Shown: positions 43,001 through 50,341 of the stretch, one piece after another
How the letters are laid out: the number at the start of each line of letters is the position of its first letter
How positions within the stretch are numbered: position 1 is the stretch's first letter
Assembly: GCA_009778475.1 (NCBI GenBank)
Contig: WRJS01000011.1
Location: 1-51,336, forward strand
Direction: 5' to 3'
Length of the DNA stretch: 51,336 nucleotides
Origin: Kiritimatiellota bacterium
GTDB taxonomy: Bacteria; Verrucomicrobiota; Kiritimatiellia; RFP12; UBA1067
Program-made: the position numbers and the translations under genes
The notes under the pieces: generated by a model
What the model was told of the DNA's origin: nothing
The model's database searches: none
What the model saw: the letters and a program-made list of their open reading frames with translations, nothing else

Positions 43001-43696
43001 GCGCGGTCCCTCCTCCAGCAGCCGTTGCAGGAGGCCAAGAACGAATTGGACCACGCGCAGCGCCTCGCGAACGACGCGGCGCAGACGTTGCAGAACCAGC
43101 CGCGCCAGCCGCACGAAAGCCTCTGGCGGCAAGAGGATGCCCAGCGCGGGATCGAGAAGGCCGCCGCCGCGCTCATGCAGGCCGAGCGCCGCCTCGACCA
43201 GATGCTCGCGCAGCCCGAGCAACCGCCCGACGGCGGCCAACCGCCCGACACGCCGCCGCCGATGATGGATGCCGCCGACCACATGCGCGATGCCCAGCGC
43301 GATGCGGCACAGGCGCAGAAGGCCGCCGAACAGCAACAGCCCTCCGCCGCCGAGCACATGGCGAATGCGGAGCAGGACGCGCAGGCCGCCGCAGACAAGA
43401 TGCGCCAGATGGTGCAGCAGCAGGCCCAGCGCATGAACGTCCCGCTCCAGCACCTGCCCAGCCACGCGATGTCCGCCGCGCAGCCCACGCCCAAGCCCCC
43501 GCCGCGCCCGCGCCTGGAGCTGCCCATGCAGATGCCGCCCATGCTGCGCGAACAGCAGCTGCCCGACAGCGAATGGTTCCGCCTGCGCGGCGAGATCAGC
43601 GCACAGGCCCTCGAAGACGCCCTGCGCAGAGTCTCCCCCGAATACCGCGAGCTCGTGCGGATGTACTTCCGCGAACTCTCCAAGCAGAGCCAATGA
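40049..43696 (+). CDS. DUF4175-like membrane protein with very long Gln/Glu-rich coiled coil
   Basis: A 1215-residue protein. Two N-terminal membrane helices (about 36-56 and 63-82) and a third (about 170-190) frame a region resembling DUF4175 proteins. An extracytoplasmic beta-rich domain follows (about 200-525), then a coiled coil of over 600 residues (about 530-1150) dominated by Gln, Glu, Ala and Arg with few breaks, then a Pro/Met-rich region and a C-terminal helical segment ending ELVRMYFRELSKQSQ. Relatives in Planctomycetes, Verrucomicrobia and allied groups sit near MoxR, DUF58 and VWA genes, none of which is seen here. GGGGGATT precedes ATG 40049, 43 bp after the giant gene. Function unknown; probably an envelope scaffold or filament. 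Confidence 0.8.
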   Translation: MQNTPRHLDVHIKQLPPALAVTLRQATRRIRRILFMRGILAVAATALIALLLVMAVDAAVVIYNPAIRWGLSLAALAAVLWVAARVLVRPMAQRFSPSRIAALIEQRHPELEERLSTVVELMAMPETYGRGSEQLVALITEAAEADARAVAPKREFTGRTVKPKLTAAAAAMLILGALFAMFPSHTALLALRALAPFAEIDNVFAKNLSVAPGSAIVLLGEPLEVSLAVENAFSGQPYLRRQLAKGERWGHEITERMRQVPSDDGAKRQYVQFFPGVEGSFRYRVACGHALTRRYTVTAVPRPSADIASVRYAYPAYTGKPPVTETNIPPGGIVAPVGTHIEIAAQLDRADVFGTFALPPQEWPIASNAAKAAACDFTLTKGMDTRLDILLRDGYGFTNFPVSYTVRAIPDRPPTIAITRPEKATVRLSRRAQVAIDYEMTDDYGVTKAALLISRNDEPFAPHTELLAFEKTDDETWAGFESFNLRTLDLTNVSKLRIQLAVEDNLPPDLGGPQSARSKILTIELDDGARALEIQQYQEAIKKLEEALRQLKEQLRQTERSAEEIRSAFDRKEQPSQKTQQKLDNIRQEIAMAEQRMQDLADEHQDSALKELAERLEQLRQEQLEAARKAAEQAQLATLEQQPLNVRDLEKRLKDSVQSMEDMLKETRDFNKQLDRLAALDELSMREQELANTAQQAAKPDEMNAWRQQQEEVRKRFNEKVADNPEMRLEAMETRRDRLAQLAEEVKALSNEQQQLREQTAQKQTATPEQAAQQQDLAQKLADAQQAVDDIRQDTHRLATQHPHIAPLEQANNNLREAQQRASEASRDLRQAQQENKNADQQRQKHDEAVRRQQEAQNQIDNASRAIEQAQQEMNRVIENQRQQIAQQNPLNNMDTAQMNEQRDALKAMSEQAQKLAAEQARLTQAQRQETAEKQQAERDQRPFTPSSDNPQRTQQQQDIAQQAKALDQQVEAMRNQMQQMGDLARSLLQQPLQEAKNELDHAQRLANDAAQTLQNQPRQPHESLWRQEDAQRGIEKAAAALMQAERRLDQMLAQPEQPPDGGQPPDTPPPMMDAADHMRDAQRDAAQAQKAAEQQQPSAAEHMANAEQDAQAAADKMRQMVQQQAQRMNVPLQHLPSHAMSAAQPTPKPPPRPRLELPMQMPPMLREQQLPDSEWFRLRGEISAQALEDALRRVSPEYRELVRMYFRELSKQSQ

Positions 43697-45009
43697 GGAC
43701 GTATGCCGTGAATGCCTTAGACATCTTTCCGTATCTACAGGGCAAAGCCCTGACACATATTAGCGTAGGGCAACGCCCTACGTTGGGATATGCCATGTTT
43801 TTCAAGGCTGTAGGCCTTGCACATTTCCGCGCGCGGTTTTCATGTACAAGGCCTTCAGCCTTGAAAACTTTTATTGCCTGTTCCGTAGGGCGTTGCCCTA
43901 CGCTAATATGTTTAAGGCCTTCGGCCTTGCGGGGAGGAAGGGGTAGATGCCTATTAACAAAACTTCTGCTCATCGCCACGCTGACCTGCGTCACCGCACC
44001 CGCGCAAACGGACGGCAACGCCGAACTGGACGCGCGTGTGGACCGCTCCATCGAGCGCGGGCTGGAGTACCTCGCCTCGCGCCAGCGTGCGAACGGCGCC
44101 TACACGGGCGGCCACGGCGAAAGCGCCGCCATCGCGGCGCTGGCCGGCATGGCGTTCCTCGCGAAAGGCTATCTCCCGGGCGAAGGGCAGTACGGCGAGA
44201 ACATCAACCGCGCACTCGACCACGTCCTCTCCTGCGCGGACAACAGCGGGTACTTCGGCGCAAAGGAAAACGGCCAGATGTACGCGCACAGCATCGCCAC
44301 GCTCTTCCTCTCCGAAGTCTCCGGGATGGTTGACGCCACGCGCCAAGCGAAAATCGACGCCGCGCTCGCCAAGGCCGTCAAGATCATCCTCGACGCGCAG
44401 GCCGTCAAGAAGAGCGAGAACTACCAAGGCGGCTGGCGCTACACCCCGCACTCCTCGGACAGTGACATGTCATGCAGCGGGTGGGCGCTGATGGCCCTGC
44501 GCTCCTGCCGCCTCAACGGCGGGGCCGTGCCGCCCAAGGCCATCAGCGACGCGGTCGCGTATGTGAAACGCCACCACAACAAGGACACCGGGAGCTTCGG
44601 CTATCAGGACCCGAACGGGAACGCCCCGACGCTGACAGGCGCGGGGATGCTCTGCCTCGAGCTCTGCGGCCAGCACAACGACCCCGCCACGCTCCGCGCC
44701 GCCGGCTACCTGATGAAAAACTTCCGCGAGCTGCCCCATAACGCGCGGTGCTTCTACGGGCTGTACTACTCGGCGCAGGGGCTGTTCCAGCTGGGCGGCG
44801 ACAGTTGGAAAACATTCTCGACATGGATGTACGAGACCTTCATCCCGTTGCAGAAAGGCGACGGCTCATGGGACAAGGGCGAGGAAGGCAGCTCCGCCTA
44901 CCAGACCGCCATGTGCATCCTCGCCTTCACCGTCCCCTACCGCCAGCTCCCCATCTACCAGCGCGACGAGACCGTTGACGAAGACAAACGCACCGCAAGC
45001 GACAGGTGA
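43693..45009 (+). CDS. Exported terpenoid-cyclase-fold (prenyltransferase/squalene oxidase repeat) protein, 5' end disturbed by a palindrome
   Basis: The catalytic-like part (about 120-430) has alpha/alpha-toroid repeats: LEYLASRQRANGAYTGG, GGWRYTPHSSDSDMSCSGWALMAL, TGSFGYQDPNGNAPTLTGAGMLCL and GDGSWDKGEEGSSAYQTAMCILAF. The acidic motif of true cyclases is not seen, so cyclase activity is not implied. The ATG at 43693 overlaps the preceding stop (ATGA). The next 80 codons run through a large palindrome, and a Sec-like signal (LLTKLLLIATLTCVTAPAQ) only appears at about residues 86-104. A GGGGAGGAAGGGG with an ATG at 43947, one base out of frame, suggests an alternative start and a frameshift. 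Homologues are often encoded with DUF4175-like genes. Confidence 0.72.
   Translation: MRTYAVNALDIFPYLQGKALTHISVGQRPTLGYAMFFKAVGLAHFRARFSCTRPSALKTFIACSVGRCPTLICLRPSALRGGRGRCLLTKLLLIATLTCVTAPAQTDGNAELDARVDRSIERGLEYLASRQRANGAYTGGHGESAAIAALAGMAFLAKGYLPGEGQYGENINRALDHVLSCADNSGYFGAKENGQMYAHSIATLFLSEVSGMVDATRQAKIDAALAKAVKIILDAQAVKKSENYQGGWRYTPHSSDSDMSCSGWALMALRSCRLNGGAVPPKAISDAVAYVKRHHNKDTGSFGYQDPNGNAPTLTGAGMLCLELCGQHNDPATLRAAGYLMKNFRELPHNARCFYGLYYSAQGLFQLGGDSWKTFSTWMYETFIPLQKGDGSWDKGEEGSSAYQTAMCILAFTVPYRQLPIYQRDETVDEDKRTASDR
43755..43911. repeat. Large composite palindrome in the 5' region of the cyclase-fold gene
   Basis: Arms 43755-43782 and 43884-43911 are perfect 28-bp inverted repeats, each itself a hairpin (cgtagggc-aac-gccctacg and its complement). 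An inner pair, 43801-43824 and 43842-43865, matches at 22 of 24 positions. The centre is the perfect palindrome ccgcgcgcgg (43827-43836). Further small hairpins flank it (gggcaaagccc at 43740-43750; aaggccttcggcctt at 43913-43927). Confidence 0.95.
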
Positions 45010-45030
45010 CATTCGATTTCCGCAACAACC

Positions 45031-45642
45031 CTATTCGAACGCCACCCTGGAATCCCCGATGGACGTTACGTTTGGTGGAAAAGCCACGCGTGTTAAACCG
45101 CTTTCCGCAAATGCGCCATTGCCGACAGACGTGACAGGATAACCGCCTAAGGCCGCGGGAACACTAAATCCGCCGGCTGGGGTGAGCCTTGTCGTGATAT
45201 GCGAAACTGCATATCCCAAAGATGGACCGGGATGTATGCTGGCTCCCCCGTCTTTCACTGAATAGGCGTAAACATAATCACCGACCGTTGTGGTTTTTTC
45301 TCTCGCGCCCATCTGCCGGACACGCGGGTAGAGCATGATGTTCCTGTACTCCACGGCAGTGCGGTCCCCTCGTAAACAGATCGGGCCGGGCTTGGCATCG
45401 TCAGAACCTATCGCGTCGCCTGTGCAGCCTTCGACAAGCAGGTTCGGAAAAAATGAATAACGCAGGGAACCCCGTTAAGCCAAACGTGTTTTGCCTCTCA
45501 ACAAGCCGCCACCCGCTCAACGTCTCGCCGTCAAACAACGGGATGGAACTCCCGAACACCAGATACCGTCAACCTTCGGTTTCGCAAACGCCGTCAACAC
45601 ATTGACAGCGCAGACTGCCAGAATTAACGTTGATTTGTTCAC
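45031..45642 (-). pseudogene. Decayed partial copy of the DUF1080-LRR gene
   Basis: A shrunken copy of the gene at 45795-48113. It keeps the GTG start and signal peptide region (MNKSTLILAVCAVNVL, about one mismatch in 75 bp), then a deletion jumps to the middle of the DUF1080 domain, another jumps to its end, and only one complete leucine-rich repeat remains before a TAG-like early stop at 45031. The surviving open frame (45031-45354) begins VEYRNIMLYPRVRQM. The deletion joints lie at short matches (ccag; ggttg/ggttcgg; gacagacgtgac), as expected for slipped or microhomology deletion. Confidence 0.88.
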
Positions 45643-45773
45643 TGCGCCTCCTCCGCTTTCTTGCGCCGCACTTCTGCGTTGTCCGCCTCCGCCCTCTGCT
45701 TGCGCTCGGTTTGTCCCCCGAAAACCTCGACCTCCAAGTAATGGTTCATTTCGTTTGAGGTGTTGCCACGGCT
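45639..45773 (-). pseudogene. Remnant of the discoidin-like gene 3' end
   Basis: About 135 bp match 48110-48245 with roughly seven differences and encode GNTSNEMNHYLEVEVFG followed by the AEADNAEVRRKKAEEAQ tail. Only the tail is present; it adjoins the DUF1080-LRR remnant exactly as the full genes adjoin. It marks the edge of a tandem duplication. Confidence 0.88.
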
Positions 45774-45794
45774 GTCTGTTAGCATCATGGCTCG

Positions 45795-48113
45795 CTATTC
45801 CCGGTGAATTGTGCATATCTCGGGGAACGAGTTAGGCTCTATGACCGTGTCCCTTGGAATCGTCACGTTCGTCAAGCTCTTGCAATCATAAAATGCACCT
45901 GCCTCAATGGATACGACACTCTTGGGGATTATCACGCTCGTCAAATTTGTGCAATGCTGGAAAGCGGAACGCCCGATGGACGTAATGGTTGGTGCAATTG
46001 TCACGTTCGTCAAACTGCTGCAACCCCAAAACGCATGTACCCCGATGGACGTGACGCCTTCAGGAATCGTCACGCTCGTCAAGCTGCGGCAAGCAGAAAA
46101 CAAGCCGTCCCCGATAGATGAGAGGCGTGGCGGGAGCGTCACGCTCGTTAAATCATTACACTTATGAAAAGCCCAATCCCCGATGGACGTGGTGTTTGGC
46201 GGAAATGCCACGCTTGTTAAACCGCTTTCCGCAAACGCGCCATTACCGACAGACGTGACGCTTGACGGGATTGCCACGGCCGTCAAACCACGGCACCCAG
46301 TAAACATATTATTCCCGATGGACGTGACGCCTTCTGATATTGCCACACTCGCCAACCCGCTTCCAGCAAATACGCCGCTTCCCATGGACACATCCTTATG
46401 TATCGTAATATGCGCCAGCCCGCTCCCCGCAAATGCGTTATCACCAATAGTCTTGACGCTGGACGGGATGGCCACGCCCGCCAACCCACGGCATCCCTGA
46501 AACGCACCGTCCCCGATGAAGGTGACACTGGCGGGGATTATCAGGTTCGTTAAACTAGTGCAGTTCTGGAATGCGCCTTTACCGACAGACCTGACGCCTT
46601 TCAGAATAGTCACGTCAGTCAAATTTGTGCAGTCCAGAAATGCGTTTTCCCCGATAGAGGTGACGCTTGCGGGGATGGACACGCCAGTTAAACGGCCGCA
46701 ACGCAAAAAAGCATCTTTGCCTATGGATGCGACCCCTCGGGGAATCACCACATGCGTCAATCGGCCACAATCCATAAACGCGGCATCCCCGATAGACGTG
46801 ACAGGGTAACCGCCCAAGGCCGCGGGAACAGTAAGTTCGCCCGCAGGAGGGAGTCCTGTCGTGATATGCGAAACTGCATATCCCAAAGATGGGCCGGGAT
46901 ATATGCTGGCTCCCTCGTCTTTCACTGAATAGGTGTAAACATAATCGCCGACCGTTGTGGTTTTCTCTCTCGCACCCATCTGCCGGACACGCGGATAGAG
47001 CATGATGTTCCTGTACTCCACGGCAGTGCGGTCCCCTTGTAAACAAATCGGGCCGGGCTTGGCGTCGTCAGAATCTATCGCGCCGCCTGTGCAGCCCTCG
47101 ACAGGCTGGTTGTCTATGACCTTCTGGCAGTTCAGGAGGACGGTCACATGGCGATCGGCAAAAGTGATGTCAAACGACTGCCATTCCCCTGCGGGTCTGG
47201 CGGCGTTCACCGTCGGGGCGATGCGGCCGTAAATCGCGCCGATTGTGTCTTTTGACGGCGCCGCGCCGAACGAGTCCGCCACCTCCACCTCATAACGCCC
47301 GCGCAGGAAAATGCCGCTGTTCCCGCCTTGGGGCAGGCGCACCTCCAGCGTCAGGCGGAAATCCTCAAACGCTCTCTCCGTGCGCAGGTTCCCGAACTTC
47401 GGCAAATCGAAAATATCCCACTCGTCTCCATCCTCTGTTTTTAGATCCTTAAGTTTCGGCGCGTTGACGAGAACGCCATCTTTTGCGCCCCATCCTGAAA
47501 TCACAACGGCTTCGGAAATGATGAATGACGCAGGGAACCCCGCTAAGTCAAACGTGTTTTTCCTCTCAACAAGCCGCCACCCGCTCAACGTCTCGCCGTC
47601 AAACAACGGGATGGGGTTGCCGAATGCCAGCGCATTAACATCCGGTGCCGGCGGTATAGGCATGGCGCGTTTACAAAAAACATCTTTGAGGGAACCAGAG
47701 TTATCCGAATGCTCTCCATTCGGACCGAACGCCCAGCAGGTAAGCAAGGCCTCATCCGGGTTGCCGTCATTGACTTGTAAGCTCGCATGATAATCACCGA
47801 GGTATTTGCGGCGTATGCCGGAGGTCGTCATAAACCAATAATCCACAGGGATTTTGAACAGCAAGACTGTGTTATCATACGGGTTTATCCGGACGTCCTT
47901 TGCCGGTTCAACGCCGCCATACACCCACATCACATCAACCCTTGGCGGCACGGTCTCCATGTCCACTTTAATCCATCTCGCGCCGGACATAGAAAACCCC
48001 TTGTCGCGCCACCTACTCCAATCGGCATACCAGATGCCGTCAACCTTCGGTTTCGCAAACGCCGTCAACACGTTGACAGCGCAGACTGCCAGAATTAACG
48101 TTGATTTGTTCAC
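45795..48113 (-). CDS. Secreted DUF1080 (3-keto-disaccharide hydrolase-like) and BspA-type leucine-rich-repeat fusion
   Basis: A 772-residue exported protein. It has a signal peptide (about 1-20, ILAVCAVNVLTAFA) and a first beta domain (about 25-155). A DUF1080 domain follows (about 165-370, PLFDGETLSGWRLVE...GNSGIFLRGRYEVEV...PGPICLQGDR). A linker precedes 14 BspA-type repeats of about 23 residues (405-760, 'GdgAFqgC.sLTsVtIP.sVTsI'). DUF1080 domains bind or cleave glycosides; BspA-type repeats mediate adhesion, so a glycan-binding surface protein is likely. GTG 48111-48113 overlaps the discoidin gene stop. It is the last gene of the minus-strand cluster and has a decayed neighbour copy at 45031-45642. 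Confidence 0.88.
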   Translation of the reverse strand: MNKSTLILAVCAVNVLTAFAKPKVDGIWYADWSRWRDKGFSMSGARWIKVDMETVPPRVDVMWVYGGVEPAKDVRINPYDNTVLLFKIPVDYWFMTTSGIRRKYLGDYHASLQVNDGNPDEALLTCWAFGPNGEHSDNSGSLKDVFCKRAMPIPPAPDVNALAFGNPIPLFDGETLSGWRLVERKNTFDLAGFPASFIISEAVVISGWGAKDGVLVNAPKLKDLKTEDGDEWDIFDLPKFGNLRTERAFEDFRLTLEVRLPQGGNSGIFLRGRYEVEVADSFGAAPSKDTIGAIYGRIAPTVNAARPAGEWQSFDITFADRHVTVLLNCQKVIDNQPVEGCTGGAIDSDDAKPGPICLQGDRTAVEYRNIMLYPRVRQMGAREKTTTVGDYVYTYSVKDEGASIYPGPSLGYAVSHITTGLPPAGELTVPAALGGYPVTSIGDAAFMDCGRLTHVVIPRGVASIGKDAFLRCGRLTGVSIPASVTSIGENAFLDCTNLTDVTILKGVRSVGKGAFQNCTSLTNLIIPASVTFIGDGAFQGCRGLAGVAIPSSVKTIGDNAFAGSGLAHITIHKDVSMGSGVFAGSGLASVAISEGVTSIGNNMFTGCRGLTAVAIPSSVTSVGNGAFAESGLTSVAFPPNTTSIGDWAFHKCNDLTSVTLPPRLSSIGDGLFSACRSLTSVTIPEGVTSIGVHAFWGCSSLTNVTIAPTITSIGRSAFQHCTNLTSVIIPKSVVSIEAGAFYDCKSLTNVTIPRDTVIEPNSFPEICTIHRE

Positions 48114-48841
48114 TGCGCCTCCTCCGCTTTCTTGCGGCGCACCTCTGCGTTGTCCGCCTCCGCCTTCTGCTCGCGCTCGTTTTGTCTCCCGAAAACCTCG
48201 ACCTCCAAGTAATGGTTCATTTCGTTTGAGGTGTTGCCACGGCTATAGCAGCGGACATAGCGCCCCTTCACGGCGTCCACCGCGAAGGGACGCCCAAAGT
48301 GTGTCTCGATATATTCCTTGTCCTTGCCAAGCCCGGCGGAGTTGTCGTGGTCATTGTTAAAGACCGTGGCGACGCCGTCAGCGAATTTGGGGTCGCTCGA
48401 GATTTGGCAAATCACGTCACGGTAAACACGCTGCACCTCGCCCCCGCCCGAATGCCAGATGCAGACGGCATGGATTTCTTTTTCTTCACCCAAGTCAATC
48501 TGAATCCATTGGAGCTTGGGAGAGAGTTCAACATAATTCGCCATGTCATATTCTTTTACCCCGTCGGTGACATAAGACAGCTCGCCGATGATGGGGTCAG
48601 GGTCGCTGGAGGTCACCTTGCAGCCCTGCGACAGCAGCGTGTCACACCCCACGGGAACAAAAATCGGCGGGCGCGGGATGTGCGGCGGGTAAGGGTCAAG
48701 ATGCACATACGGCTTGACGCTTACCGGTGTCCCCGTAAAGGCTGGCTTGGGAAAAGTCATCTTGATCGGGACGTTCTCTTGCGATTGAACGGCGGCTGAA
48801 AAACCAATTATTACCGCAAAAACAATGCTTCGTTTTTTCAT
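48110..48841 (-). CDS. Secreted discoidin-like (F5/8 type C) domain protein with charged C-terminal tail
   Basis: A 243-residue exported protein. It has a signal peptide (about 1-20), a Pro-rich linker (HLDPYPPHIPRPPIFVP), a discoidin-type domain (about 65-215, YVELSPKLQWIQIDLGEEKEIHAV, ending GRYVRCYSRGNTSNEMNHYLEVEVFG) and the tail AEADNAEVRRKKAEEAQ. Discoidin domains bind sugars or lipids. The tail is shared with other genes here and is predicted to be a charged helix. ATG 48841 overlaps the HEAT-like stop (ATGA), and its own TGA overlaps the GTG of the DUF1080-LRR gene, so all three are coupled. Confidence 0.85.
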   Translation of the reverse strand: MKKRSIVFAVIIGFSAAVQSQENVPIKMTFPKPAFTGTPVSVKPYVHLDPYPPHIPRPPIFVPVGCDTLLSQGCKVTSSDPDPIIGELSYVTDGVKEYDMANYVELSPKLQWIQIDLGEEKEIHAVCIWHSGGGEVQRVYRDVICQISSDPKFADGVATVFNNDHDNSAGLGKDKEYIETHFGRPFAVDAVKGRYVRCYSRGNTSNEMNHYLEVEVFGRQNEREQKAEADNAEVRRKKAEEAQ

Positions 48842-50283
48842 AATTGCCCCTCCTGCGCTACAGGAACTACAATCGGCGGCGGAGCCGGAGGAGCTTTCTG
48901 GTTCAAGCCGGCAGGTCTTGTTTTCCCATTCAGCGCATTTATCCTTTCTTCTGCTCCTCGACGTACATTTGCATTCCCGTCAGTTTTCGCAATTTCCGCA
49001 AGGATAGCTTGGTCACTGAGTTTGCTGACTGCCACACGACGCACTTCCGCGTCCTTGTCATTTTGTGCAATTTCCGCAAAGAGCATTTGGTCGTTTAGCT
49101 TGTACAAAGCGGTCTCGCGCACCTTCCCGTACTTATGTTGCTTCACAATTTCCGTAAGGACTGCCTGATTGGTTATCCCTAATGTCGCCGCCCAACAGAC
49201 TCTTTCACTATTATCGTTTTTTGCAATTTCTGCAAGATGTGTTTGGTCTGTGAGCTTGCGTACTGCCGCACGACGCACGGTCTCGCTCCCATCGCGTTTT
49301 GCAACATCCGAAAGAAACTCTTGGTCATTTAGTCTGTATGTTGCTGTTATACGCACGTTATCGGCTGGATCATTTTTTGCGAAATCAAAAAGCAGTAACT
49401 GGTCAGTAAACTTACCCACAGCCCAAGCGCGCACCTCTTCGCTCACGTCATTTTTCGCAACCTCGGTAAGAACAGCTTGGTCAGTAAGCCTAAACACTGC
49501 CCCTTTACGCACCTCCCCGCTCACGTCATTTTTCGCAATCCCGGTAAGAACAGCTTGGTCAGTAAGCCTAAACACTGCCTCTCGGCGCACCTCTTCGCTC
49601 TTATCAGTTTTCACAATTTTCGTAAGAACAGCTTGGTCAGTAAGCCTAAACACTGCCACTCGACGCACCTCTTCGCTCTTATCGGTTTCTACAATTTCCG
49701 TAAGAGCAGCCTGGTCGTTTAATCTTGACACAGCAGTTTGGCGAACCTGTTCATCCGCGTCATTTTTTGCAATCTCCACGAGAAGCACGTCATCTTTCAG
49801 TTTTTCTGCCGCCGCGAGGCGCACCCATCCGTTCGTATTGTTTTTTGCGATATCTGTAATAAGAGTTATGTCATTCAGCTTTTCTGCAGCCGCCAAAGAA
49901 CACCACCCATTTTCCCCGTTTCGCGCAATTTCCAGAAGGGTTCCGTGATCCTCCAGTTTTAATATCGCTTCTTGGCATACCAACATATCGGCATCGTTTT
50001 TTGCGATTTCCACAAGGCTAGGCTGGTCGTCCAGTTGAGACACGGCCATGCGCCGCACATCTGCGTTCCAGTGTTTTTTCGCAACCTCCGCAAGGGCGGC
50101 CTGGTCATCGAGCTTATAGACTGCCGCGATTGCGACCATCCAATTCATCGCATTTTTAGCTGTTTCCGCAAGGGCAACCTGATCCACAAGGCGGAACACC
50201 TGTTCGAGTTGCGCGTCAGTATCCGCAAGAGCGGGCAGTTGAAGCAAGCATAACACAAGAGACAGTTTCGTCATTTTCTTCAT
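48838..50283 (-). CDS. Secreted protein of 16 tandem 26-residue HEAT-like repeats
   Basis: A 481-residue exported protein. The start at 50283 gives MKKMTKLSLVLCLLQLPALA, a Sec signal, with AAGGAAT upstream. Residues from about 30 on are 16 consecutive repeats of exactly 26 residues, consensus 'KLtDQavLaEIAKnDxxxeVRrxAVx'. A Pro-rich tail ends APPAPPPIVVPVAQEGQL. The repeats resemble HEAT or leucine-rich variant units and should form a right-handed solenoid for protein or ligand binding. Repeats 7-10 are nearly identical in DNA as well, implying recent expansion or gene conversion. The stop overlaps the discoidin gene start. No enzyme motif is present. Confidence 0.88.
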   Translation of the reverse strand: MKKMTKLSLVLCLLQLPALADTDAQLEQVFRLVDQVALAETAKNAMNWMVAIAAVYKLDDQAALAEVAKKHWNADVRRMAVSQLDDQPSLVEIAKNDADMLVCQEAILKLEDHGTLLEIARNGENGWCSLAAAEKLNDITLITDIAKNNTNGWVRLAAAEKLKDDVLLVEIAKNDADEQVRQTAVSRLNDQAALTEIVETDKSEEVRRVAVFRLTDQAVLTKIVKTDKSEEVRREAVFRLTDQAVLTGIAKNDVSGEVRKGAVFRLTDQAVLTEVAKNDVSEEVRAWAVGKFTDQLLLFDFAKNDPADNVRITATYRLNDQEFLSDVAKRDGSETVRRAAVRKLTDQTHLAEIAKNDNSERVCWAATLGITNQAVLTEIVKQHKYGKVRETALYKLNDQMLFAEIAQNDKDAEVRRVAVSKLSDQAILAEIAKTDGNANVRRGAEERINALNGKTRPAGLNQKAPPAPPPIVVPVAQEGQL

Positions 50284-50303
50284 AAGATATTCCTTGCATT
50301 TTT

Positions 50304-50335
50304 TGACAGGATTAACAGGATTTTCAGGACTGGTT
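50304..50335 (+). repeat. Element B copy
   Basis: gacaggattaacaggatttt continuing with caggactggttt, in the gap between the HEAT-like gene and the next gene upstream. It is very similar to 51188-51220. Confidence 0.75.
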
Positions 50336-50341
50336 TTGCCG

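Noticed and set aside
49430..49720. Regularly spaced near-identical 78-bp units that could suggest a CRISPR array
   Set aside because: They are in-frame repeats 7-10 of the solenoid protein, with no distinct spacers and no cas genes.
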